NCBI GenBank assembly: GCA_021773135.1 | Contig: JAJFKP010000010.1 | Location: 1-64,000 of the forward strand | Direction of reading: 5' to 3' | Length of the DNA stretch: 64,000 nt | Origin: Woeseiaceae bacterium | Lineage (GTDB): Bacteria > Pseudomonadota > Gammaproteobacteria > Steroidobacterales > Woeseiaceae | In this document: in pieces, positions 8,485 to 16,183 of the stretch | Position numbering within the stretch: position 1 is the stretch's first letter | Layout of the letters: each line of letters starts with the position of its first letter | The notes under the pieces: model-generated | Told to the model about the DNA's origin: nothing | The model's input: the letters and a program-made list of their open reading frames with translations, nothing else | Databases searched by the model: none | Made by a program: the position numbers and the translations under genes

Positions 8485-10020
8485 GTGTTACAGAAAATTC
8501 TGTCGATAGTCATATTTGCCAGCATTCTGGGCGGTTGTGCGGTCAATCCGGTCACCGGCAAACGCGAGTTCAGCATCGTGTCTGAAGCTCAGGAAATCCA
8601 GATGGGCGTCGCCAACTATGCCTATATGCAACAGGCCGGGGGCGGCGAATACGATATTGACCCGGAATTGACAGTCTACGTGCGTGGGGTCGGCAACAAA
8701 CTGGCCGCGGTGAGTGATCGACCGCTGCCGTACGAATTCACGGTGCTCAACAGCTCTGTGCCCAACGCCTGGGCCCTTCCTGGCGGCAAAATCGCGATCA
8801 ATCGCGGTTTGCTTACGGAAATGAACAGCGAGGCGGAGTTGGCCGCGGTAATGGGTCACGAGATTGTCCACGCGGCGGCGCGACACTCGGCGCAACAGAT
8901 GTCACGCGGACTGCTGCTGCAGGCTGCGGTCATCGGCACGGCCATCATGTCCAGCGACAGCGACTATGCCAATCTGGCTATAGGTGGCGCCAATGTCGGC
9001 GCGCAGTTAATCAATCAACGCTACGGTCGTGAGGCGGAACTGGAATCCGATTTCTACGGTATGCAGTACATGTCCCAGGCGGGATACGATCCGCAGGGTG
9101 CTGTGGAGCTGCAGCAGACGTTTGTGCGCCTGAGTGAGGGACGCGCGACCGACTGGTTGAGCGGCCTTTTTTCAAGCCATCCGCCATCGCAGGATCGGGT
9201 TCGGGCCAACATGCAGACTGCAGCGGCATTGCCCGACGGTGGGGAGGCTGGCGTGGCTCGCTATCGCGCAGCAATGGAGAAAACGCTTGATACCAAACCG
9301 GCCTACGATGTCTATGCCGAAGGGCGAAAAGCACTGGCGGAAAAAAACCACGCCCTGGCGCTGCAGAAAGCCGAGGAAGCCATCGACTTGTTTCCAGGAG
9401 AGGCGCATTTTTATGGCCTGCGCGGCGATGCACGCTTCGTGGCGGAACGCTACGACATGGCGATCGACAACTACGATATTGCGATTCAGCGCCGCGCGGA
9501 CTTTTTTCAATACTATCTGCAACGTGGTTTGGCCAAGGAAAAGCTGGGCGACAATCTGAGTGCCCGAACGGATCTTGAGAGAAGCAACGAATTATTGCCA
9601 ACCGCTGCAGCTGCGTACTCACTCGGCAATATCGCCGGCGAACTTGGCGACAGCGCGAAAGCGATTGAATATTACACTGCGGTGGCGAATAGTCAGGGAG
9701 ACATAGCGGTTGCGGCAAGAGACAAGCTGGTGCGCATGGATCTCGAAGAAAACCCGGCCAAATATATCCAGTTTGGGTGTTACCCGAATCGTGACAGCGA
9801 TCTCGTTGTGGCTATTGCGAATGCCACCAATGTGTCAATTCGCGACGTTTATTTCGTCGTGCAGTATCGCGACTCAAGCGGCGTTACACGCAATCGCGAA
9901 GAACGAATTCGCGGGCCGATAGGACCTGGTCAACGGGCAGACCTGGATACCGGCATCGGTCCTTATCCGGAGGGTGCTAATTGCCCGGTGCAGATAACGG
10001 GTGCCAGGATCGCCAACTAG
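8485..10020 (+). CDS. M48 metallopeptidase lipoprotein with TPR repeats (BepA/LoiP-like)
   Basis: 511 residues starting at a GTG with GGAGAG seven bases upstream. The signal peptide ends in lipobox L-G-G-C (Cys18). The peptidase domain follows, with the zinc motif HEIVH at residues 125-129 and a downstream EAELESDFYG segment giving the third zinc ligand. The second half holds TPR-like helices (ALAEKNHALALQKAEEAIDL, AERYDMAIDNYDIAI, GDSAKAIEYYTAV) and a final beta-rich domain of about 100 residues. This layout is that of periplasmic BepA-type proteases which maintain or degrade outer-membrane proteins. Assignment to quality control of the envelope is by family. Confidence 0.88.
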   Translation: MLQKILSIVIFASILGGCAVNPVTGKREFSIVSEAQEIQMGVANYAYMQQAGGGEYDIDPELTVYVRGVGNKLAAVSDRPLPYEFTVLNSSVPNAWALPGGKIAINRGLLTEMNSEAELAAVMGHEIVHAAARHSAQQMSRGLLLQAAVIGTAIMSSDSDYANLAIGGANVGAQLINQRYGREAELESDFYGMQYMSQAGYDPQGAVELQQTFVRLSEGRATDWLSGLFSSHPPSQDRVRANMQTAAALPDGGEAGVARYRAAMEKTLDTKPAYDVYAEGRKALAEKNHALALQKAEEAIDLFPGEAHFYGLRGDARFVAERYDMAIDNYDIAIQRRADFFQYYLQRGLAKEKLGDNLSARTDLERSNELLPTAAAAYSLGNIAGELGDSAKAIEYYTAVANSQGDIAVAARDKLVRMDLEENPAKYIQFGCYPNRDSDLVVAIANATNVSIRDVYFVVQYRDSSGVTRNREERIRGPIGPGQRADLDTGIGPYPEGANCPVQITGARIAN

Positions 10021-10085
10021 CGACTATCTGAAGATTTGCTGGCAATTCCTGTTTTAACTCATAGATGGGTCGGTTCCATAGCTGG

Positions 10086-10394
10086 CTAGCGATCAGCTGC
10101 AGGTACATCCTTTGCCTGGGCAACGAAACTGGCAATGTCAGTTTTGCTGTACTTTAACGAGCGTCGTTCGGTCGAAGCAGGTTGATCGGCCAGACTAACG
10201 CCCTGCCGTCGCGCCACCGACGGTCGGACCGGTCGAGGCACGAAACCGCCACCACAATTCGGGCACACATTGTGCAGCTCGTTTTCCACACAGGCCGCAC
10301 AGAACGTGCACTCATAGGTGCAAATGCGCGCGTCTGCCGCATCGGGCGGCAGGTCCCGGTCGCAGAATTCGCAGTTAGGCCTTAATTCCAGCAC
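10086..10394 (-). CDS. DUF1272 zinc-ribbon-like protein
   Basis: 102 residues. The first 50 match DUF1272: MLELRPNCEFCDRDLPP, then ICTYECTFCAACVE and VCPNCGGGFVPRP, giving eight cysteines arranged as paired CxxC motifs that should bind zinc. The remaining 50 residues are polar and less conserved. The function of DUF1272 is unknown. The gene converges on the M48 peptidase gene and lies just downstream of pepF on the same strand, 68 bases apart, so it could be read through from pepF. Confidence 0.85.
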   Translation of the reverse strand: MLELRPNCEFCDRDLPPDAADARICTYECTFCAACVENELHNVCPNCGGGFVPRPVRPSVARRQGVSLADQPASTERRSLKYSKTDIASFVAQAKDVPAADR

Positions 10395-10462
10395 TTATGC
10401 TTTTCCATCACGGTTGTGGCCTGCCAGAATCTGAAAGTGGGGTAAACAACTGACGGTTCTCA

Positions 10463-12331
10463 CTATTGTCTGCCAAGAATCAATTCCATCTCATCCATTA
10501 TGGCGTTCATTTTTGCGGCAACCGCGCGATACGGCCCCGGAGTTGCCATGTCGACACCGGCATTCTTAAGCAGCGTGTACGGATAATCAGAGCCGCCGGC
10601 TTTGAGGAGATTTTTATAGTTCTCCACGCCGGTTTCACCTTCCTCAACGATGCGTGCATAGAGCGCAGTTCCGGCCGTTTGCGATGTCGCGTACTGGTAA
10701 ACATACATGTTGTAGTAAAAGTGCGGGATAAACATCCACTCGTTGGTGTAGAGATCATCAATGACCACCACGCCATCATCATGGCCATGGTAGCGTTTCA
10801 AAATTTCTCCGTACATCTCGGAAATGCGCTCGCCGGAAAGCGCCTCACCGCGCTCTGCGGCTTCGTACAGGGCCAATTCGAACTCCGCAAACATGGTCTG
10901 TCGAAAAAATGTTCCGCGCATGCCTTCGAGTGCGCTGCCGAGATAAAAGAGTCGCTCGTTATCGGACTCCGCTTTTTCTGACATGTAGTCTTGCAGGATC
11001 AGTTCCAGTGAAGTCGACGGAATCTCCGCAATGAACGTAGAATAGAACGACGTGTCAAACGGCTGGTTCTGTTTCGAATACAACGTATGCATGGCATGGC
11101 CCCATTCATGCGCCAGGGTCGACAGGCTTTCGTAGTCGTCATTGTGATTCAGTAGTAGGTAGGGGTGTACATCGAATGCACCGGGGTTCATGTATGCGCC
11201 CGACCGCTTGCCGCGCTGCGGATACACGTGCATCCAGCGTTTGTTTATCGCTTCGCGCTGCATGTCTACCCAGTCGTCACCGAGCACCGTCATTGCATCA
11301 AGTGTTATAGCCTTGCTGGTTTCGATGTCGAATTGTTTGTCGAGCGATACGAGTGGCGGGTAGATGTCGTAGTAGTGCATCTGGTCGATGCCAAGCATCT
11401 GCGTACGCAGCTTGAAATAGCGATGCAAAGTGGGCAGCGCCGCATTGACCTCGGTGACCAGCGTGCGATAGACGGCCTCGGGAAGATTGTCCTGGAACAA
11501 TTCTCTGTGCAGTACCGAGTCATAGTTGCGTGCTTTGGCTAGAGCTGTCTGCGTCTGAATATGAGAATTCAGTACCGCGCCGACGCTGTTTCGATACTCC
11601 AGCCATTTTCCCCAGAAAGTGTCGAAGACGAGCTTGCGATCGTCGCGGTCGTCGCTGCTGCGAAAGCGGCTGTAACCCTGCGAATCGATGACGCCTTCAG
11701 CGCCATTCGAGAGCGTAACGGTCGGCCACGGAATATCCGAATTCGCAACCATGCTGTATATCGTGTTCGGCGAGCTAAACGCCTGGGAAAAATAGGCGAG
11801 CGTTTGTTCCGCTTCATCTCCGAGCGTGTGTGGTGCATTACGCAGACTGTCCTCAAGCCCGAAGCGGAATCTCTCCAGGCGTTTGTCTTCATGGAGATAG
11901 CTTGTGATCACCTCTTTGCCCACGCGCAGGATCTCGGGTTGCAGCCAGGCGGTCGCTTCGCCCAGTCGTGCGAACATCACCTGGCTTAACTGGCGCCGCT
12001 CCTGTGTTTCGTTGCTGCGCAGGTCTTCATCAGCATTCAGGCTTGCATAGGTAGAAACCCGGGCAGCTTCTCTCTGCGTGTCCGATATAAGCAAAAGCGT
12101 GTCGTAGAGGCTGGCGGCGCTGTCGCCAAGCGTGCCGCGGCGCGCCTCGATTTGCTCGAATTTTGACATGACGTCGTTGCGGGCTTCTTCCCAGGCCGCA
12201 ACCGTGGGATAGAGTTCCGTCAGGTCCCACGTGTAGGCCGGGTCGACGTCGGCCGATTCGTTTTGTGCCAGGCCGTGGCCCCAGGCAATTAATGAAAGTG
12301 CAGCGATAGCTGGCAAAAGCTTGCGAATCAT
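10463..12331 (-). CDS. pepF: Oligoendopeptidase F, M3 family, exported
   Basis: 622 residues. The family's zinc motif appears as TLAHEWGHAMHTLYS near residue 405, with the third ligand in the following IPSTSLELIL helix. The N-terminal PepF-type helical region starts with YTWDLTELYPTVAAWEEAR. PepF cleaves oligopeptides of roughly 7-17 residues and is usually cytoplasmic; here a Sec signal peptide (ending near HGLAQ) points to a periplasmic enzyme. It appears to be transcribed alone or with the DUF1272 gene. Family assignment is secure; the physiological substrate is not known. Confidence 0.92.
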   Translation of the reverse strand: MIRKLLPAIAALSLIAWGHGLAQNESADVDPAYTWDLTELYPTVAAWEEARNDVMSKFEQIEARRGTLGDSAASLYDTLLLISDTQREAARVSTYASLNADEDLRSNETQERRQLSQVMFARLGEATAWLQPEILRVGKEVITSYLHEDKRLERFRFGLEDSLRNAPHTLGDEAEQTLAYFSQAFSSPNTIYSMVANSDIPWPTVTLSNGAEGVIDSQGYSRFRSSDDRDDRKLVFDTFWGKWLEYRNSVGAVLNSHIQTQTALAKARNYDSVLHRELFQDNLPEAVYRTLVTEVNAALPTLHRYFKLRTQMLGIDQMHYYDIYPPLVSLDKQFDIETSKAITLDAMTVLGDDWVDMQREAINKRWMHVYPQRGKRSGAYMNPGAFDVHPYLLLNHNDDYESLSTLAHEWGHAMHTLYSKQNQPFDTSFYSTFIAEIPSTSLELILQDYMSEKAESDNERLFYLGSALEGMRGTFFRQTMFAEFELALYEAAERGEALSGERISEMYGEILKRYHGHDDGVVVIDDLYTNEWMFIPHFYYNMYVYQYATSQTAGTALYARIVEEGETGVENYKNLLKAGGSDYPYTLLKNAGVDMATPGPYRAVAAKMNAIMDEMELILGRQ

Positions 12332-12406
12332 GCGGAATCCCCGTCCTGGCTACAGTCGCCATGTTTTGATCGCTAACAGCGATGACAGTTCAATGCGGAG
12401 GCTAGT

Positions 12407-14182
12407 CTAGCCGCTCATCCTGAACACTTCACCCTGTTCGAGCGAGCGTTCACGATGCATCAGGATCCACTGCGCGTGTTCGCCAAGGGCTGCGTCGCCG
12501 AGTACTCGGAGAATCCGGCGCTTTTCTTCATTCGAATCGGCAGCGTCGATGCGTCGCCGTGCATTGCTGAAGATGCGAAACATGAACTCGTATTGTTTTA
12601 TGAGTTCACCATCAGCAACGCTGTCTCCATACGATTGACGCACGCCGACCAGCAACAGCATGACGCCCATCAGGATAACCACTGGATCCCGCAGCGCGTC
12701 TTCCAACTCCGTGCTCACCAGGATAAACAGGGCAATAACGGCGAAACCGATCCAGAACGCGAGTCGCGCCATCCATTCCGTGCGCCGGAAGCGTTTTACT
12801 TTCTCATCGCCCTTGCGCAGGAAATAGCCAAGCTGACCGGTGCCGCTGTCGCCGAGCCACTCCCGTAACACGAAATCAAGGCCCGCCTGCGCGCGATAGT
12901 TCGTGGCATCACATTCAGTCCCGGCGACCCGCATCACGTTGCGAATCCAGCCGAGATCCGGATCTTGTGTCTGCAGGAAGTTATCGTGCGTGTACTTGGT
13001 CTTGCTGCCCACGTTAACGCCGGCAGCAGCCCAGTAGAGCTGCACTCTGAGGCCCTCGGCAAGCGTCCTGTAATCGAGGTACTTGCGGTGCCAGGCGCGT
13101 TTGTTGCTCAGTATATGTACGCCGGTTGCGAGGACAAAAAAAGCGAGGAATGCGTACAGGAAAATGTGTTCCGGAAGCACGTCCGAGTAAGCGATGTAGG
13201 ACAGGCCCATCAGTAACGCCAGGATGTGCGTGGCCCTAAGGGCGAAGTGTGTGCGCTTTTGATAGTGGATTGCTAACCAGTCCGCTGCACGAAAGACGTG
13301 ATCGATATCGCGCAACCCGGGTGGCAAAACGGCATGATCTTTCTTATCCAGCAACGGCCAGGCCTCATCCCGAATGCGCTCAGCATGATTTACGGCATCC
13401 TGGCTGAACTCACTCGTATACCTGAAGACGCGCCGATGGCTCTCCGGCAGTATTTTGGAGCGCGGCTCTTGTTCGTCGAGCGAAAACCACCAGCAATCTC
13501 CGGGTTCGAGTGACTCGTCGGGCTGCCCGTCCTCCCGGTCTCTTGAGCACACAACGTGATAGACGAGGTCACTCTCGTCGTCGGCAATAATCAGGCCGCT
13601 GCCCTTTACCTCGGTGGTATAGCCGGGCATGACGTCGTCATGATGGAAGCGAACGACCTGGCCGGTGCCACCGAGTTTTTCGTTGTACTTGCCGTCCCAC
13701 AGCGCCAGCAGGATATGGCAGTGAGCGCAAAGAAATACACCCAGCTGGGCATACTGCTGGTCACGGGCAGCGCCATACTCACTGATCGATTCGATCGTGT
13801 TGCCTTCAGTAACCGGTAGTTCGTATGTTTCGGCCGCACGGCTCGAGAGAAAATCAAATTTCTCGCGCGCTTTTACCGTATCGAAATCCTTAACGTAAAG
13901 CTGCCGCGCCATAGGCAGTGGCACGATCAGCGGAATACCAAGCCGCAGCGCTTCCTCCGCGACCAGCTGATCGGCGCCTTCCGCAAGTGCGGACATGACG
14001 GATACGCCACGATCTGGATAGTCTTTGCGCAGGTCAGTCAGGAGCTTGCTGACTTTGTCGCGGATGGACGGTATTTCTTCCGCAACCAGATCGCGGTGAC
14101 CGGTTACTGCAATGATTAGCGGCACAGCGAAACCAGCCTGGCCGCCGACTATCGTTTGCGCGTGAGTCTGGGTGAAATCCAT
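12407..14182 (-). CDS. SLOG-like nucleotide-binding protein with SLATT-like membrane region
   Basis: About 591 residues. Residues 20-175 look like a Rossmann-type SLOG domain: IIAVTGHRDL, then VMSALAEGADQLVAEEAL and IPLIVPLPM, the GHRD/AEGAD pattern of predicted nucleotide-ligand sensors. A spacer follows, then two membrane helices at about 315-360, the helix YRTLAEGLRVQLYW typical of SLATT domains, and a second pair of membrane helices at about 470-510 before a charged tail. In published computational surveys SLOG sensors pair with SLATT effectors proposed to form pores in anti-phage or stress systems; here both seem to be in one chain. The start at 14182 is chosen because a terminator occupies the space just upstream; 14230 is an alternative. 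Confidence 0.65.
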   Translation of the reverse strand: MDFTQTHAQTIVGGQAGFAVPLIIAVTGHRDLVAEEIPSIRDKVSKLLTDLRKDYPDRGVSVMSALAEGADQLVAEEALRLGIPLIVPLPMARQLYVKDFDTVKAREKFDFLSSRAAETYELPVTEGNTIESISEYGAARDQQYAQLGVFLCAHCHILLALWDGKYNEKLGGTGQVVRFHHDDVMPGYTTEVKGSGLIIADDESDLVYHVVCSRDREDGQPDESLEPGDCWWFSLDEQEPRSKILPESHRRVFRYTSEFSQDAVNHAERIRDEAWPLLDKKDHAVLPPGLRDIDHVFRAADWLAIHYQKRTHFALRATHILALLMGLSYIAYSDVLPEHIFLYAFLAFFVLATGVHILSNKRAWHRKYLDYRTLAEGLRVQLYWAAAGVNVGSKTKYTHDNFLQTQDPDLGWIRNVMRVAGTECDATNYRAQAGLDFVLREWLGDSGTGQLGYFLRKGDEKVKRFRRTEWMARLAFWIGFAVIALFILVSTELEDALRDPVVILMGVMLLLVGVRQSYGDSVADGELIKQYEFMFRIFSNARRRIDAADSNEEKRRILRVLGDAALGEHAQWILMHRERSLEQGEVFRMSG

Positions 14183-14230
14183 GTCGCTGTAATTTACAGC
14201 AAAGCGTGTTTGTTGTTGCGGAAAGCGCAA

Positions 14231-14258
14231 GAAAAAGGGCCCTAACGGGCCCTTCTTT
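14231..14258 (-). terminator. Intrinsic terminator after the lectin-like gene
   Basis: An AAGGGCCC arm and its inverse flank a four-base TAAC loop, and on the reverse strand the hairpin runs into TTTTTC. It lies between the end of the lectin-like gene and the SLOG-like gene, so the two are probably separate transcripts. Confidence 0.7.
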
Positions 14259-14303
14259 GCTCTTCATTGCCGGAGGCGCCGAGTGAGCTAGCCTGGTTGT
14301 TCC

Positions 14304-15863
14304 TTATGGTGCGTATGGAATAATTTTAACTCGCAACATGAAATGGGCATTGCTGCTACGCATCACATGTTCGCCATTGTAATTTCGATCGGCGACATTG
14401 TAGTTGACCAGATTTTCGGCCAGCCACAGAAAAGTGCCTGTATAAAAACGAGCAGATTGATAACGGCCCTGATCCAAGCGCCTTATCGCCCTGCCCACGT
14501 TAAATCTCAGCAGACCGTTCGCAAAACCGCTGATGGCACCCGCGTTTCTCGCGTCCTTGACTGACTGCTCAAGGAGAACCAGCTTGTACCGGGTCAACTC
14601 GACGAAGCGATCGAAATTACCCGCACTGTTTCCCGCCCAAGTATTCAAAGGGCCAAAATCAATCCGGAAGCCGATTCCGAAATAGGAACCGCCTCTTACG
14701 CGCATTCGCGAAGAGCCGCACTCATCAGTGAACTCGCCCGTGGCCCCTTCGAAGTCTCCCGTACCGCCGACGCCCGGATCAACTTCAAGCATCTTGGTTG
14801 GTGACTCTGTGTCTTGCCAAAGACTGACATCCTGATACTGCGGATCGCCGAAGTTGGGGAAATCCTGGGTAATTGGATCTTCACAGACGCTGCCCGTGAT
14901 TGGCCCGAGGAAGCCGGGGTAGAAGTTGTTCGGCAGTACCTCAACGGTTTCGTTTTCGACACCAACCGTTCCGGTCTCAATTACTAGTTCGCCGGAATCG
15001 AGGGCCACGATTACAAATTCCGGTGACCCGCAAAGATAGGCCGGAATGAACATTTCCGGCCTGACGCCGGGTGCGCTGCCAATTCCCGTATTGCCGAAAA
15101 TTCTCAGTGGCTGCCGCGTCACGCATTGACCGTAGGTTGAACTCCCCGGATTGTTATCAACCCGAGGGTCGAGGAACTCGAACGAATTAAAGCTGATTGT
15201 TGCACCAGCGGGGACTGAAGCCGCAGGAATTGTGATCGTCTGACCCATCACAGTTTCGCAACCAGCTCCTGTACAATCTTCGGCGTCCAGCGGTACATCC
15301 CATTCGGCGATGTAACCCCTGATGGTGCCGCGGGTTTGTTGCTCATCGTTCCAGCCGCCGCCGAGGCTGTATCGTCCAAGCGTCAGGTGATCTTCGTTAC
15401 CTGACTGATTGGGTTCACCCGCAGCCCAGTTTGTGTAAACCGTACCGCCGTTCGTGTCAGGAAATGTCCCTTCGTCATTGACCCAATTCCAATCACCTTC
15501 AGGATCATCCTGAACGCCGCCGATCCAGGTCTGCCCCTCCCCGCCACCTGCTTCGAGTACATCATCCCTCAATGTATCGACGAATACTTCTTCACGCGAG
15601 CTAGTGATGGTTGCCAGGTGAGGGAATATTGCATCGGGGTCTTCGCAAAGTTCACCTTCGCCCTCGCTGCCGTCCGGAAACAGGCAAGGCAGCACGTCAA
15701 CAGCAGATTGAGCAGCGTCCCAGGTGATCGGCCCGGTGTCGAATACCTGGTAATAATGGCCAGTCTCCTCATTCAGGACCGGGTCTTCTTGTGCATGGGT
15801 AGTGGTTGCTCCGAGCATCGCCAAAAGCGATAACCCGGCAAGGCGAATTATTCTGTAGATCAT
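14304..15863 (-). CDS. Secreted protein with C-type-lectin-like domain
   Basis: About 519 residues. The start at 15863 has AGGGG seven bases upstream and begins a clear Sec signal peptide (MIYRIIRLAGLSLLAMLGA, cleaved near TTHAQ). Residues 25-190 resemble a C-type lectin fold: HYYQVFDTGPITWDAAQ, ITSSREEVFVDTL, TWIGGVQDDPEGDWNWV, and the W-x-x-GEPN core of the calcium/sugar loop (NWAAGEPNQSGNEDHL). The following 200 residues are acidic, beta-rich and cysteine-containing, without a family I recognise, and the last 100 form helices. No membrane anchor is seen. It lies between the TIR and SLOG-like genes; ligand and function are unknown. Confidence 0.65.
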   Translation of the reverse strand: MIYRIIRLAGLSLLAMLGATTTHAQEDPVLNEETGHYYQVFDTGPITWDAAQSAVDVLPCLFPDGSEGEGELCEDPDAIFPHLATITSSREEVFVDTLRDDVLEAGGGEGQTWIGGVQDDPEGDWNWVNDEGTFPDTNGGTVYTNWAAGEPNQSGNEDHLTLGRYSLGGGWNDEQQTRGTIRGYIAEWDVPLDAEDCTGAGCETVMGQTITIPAASVPAGATISFNSFEFLDPRVDNNPGSSTYGQCVTRQPLRIFGNTGIGSAPGVRPEMFIPAYLCGSPEFVIVALDSGELVIETGTVGVENETVEVLPNNFYPGFLGPITGSVCEDPITQDFPNFGDPQYQDVSLWQDTESPTKMLEVDPGVGGTGDFEGATGEFTDECGSSRMRVRGGSYFGIGFRIDFGPLNTWAGNSAGNFDRFVELTRYKLVLLEQSVKDARNAGAISGFANGLLRFNVGRAIRRLDQGRYQSARFYTGTFLWLAENLVNYNVADRNYNGEHVMRSSNAHFMLRVKIIPYAP

Positions 15864-16183
15864 TCTAGTTCCCCTGGCTGTATCTAATTTGTTTTCAACA
15901 GCGTCAATTGTTTTTTCACCGAGCACGATCCACCGTGAAAGGAATGCAATCAGGAGGTACCCAACTGCATTTGAAGAATCGAGATTTGCATTACCTAAAT
16001 TGCTGTTATTGCTTGTTTTAGTCGCGGTTTTGCAATTGCGATCAACATACACCCGATCCAAGGTGGTCGCAATCGCACAGAAGCAAAGAAATCTCCATTA
16101 TGTAAAGCCACTTATCGATTGTTTGTATGGGCCATACAGTGCCGCAAATTTTCGACCAGATAGCGCTGTTTTCAGGTGGCCAG
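15864..16183. other. Gap between the TIR-TPR and lectin-like genes
   Basis: About 320 bases, more AT-rich than its surroundings. It must hold the 5' region of the lectin-like gene. I see no convincing gene, terminator or repeat; a forward open frame across it has no family resemblance. Confidence 0.4.

Noticed and set aside
14231-14258. Hairpin considered as an operator or attachment site
   Set aside because: The reverse-strand T-run and the position just after a stop codon make a terminator the simplest reading.
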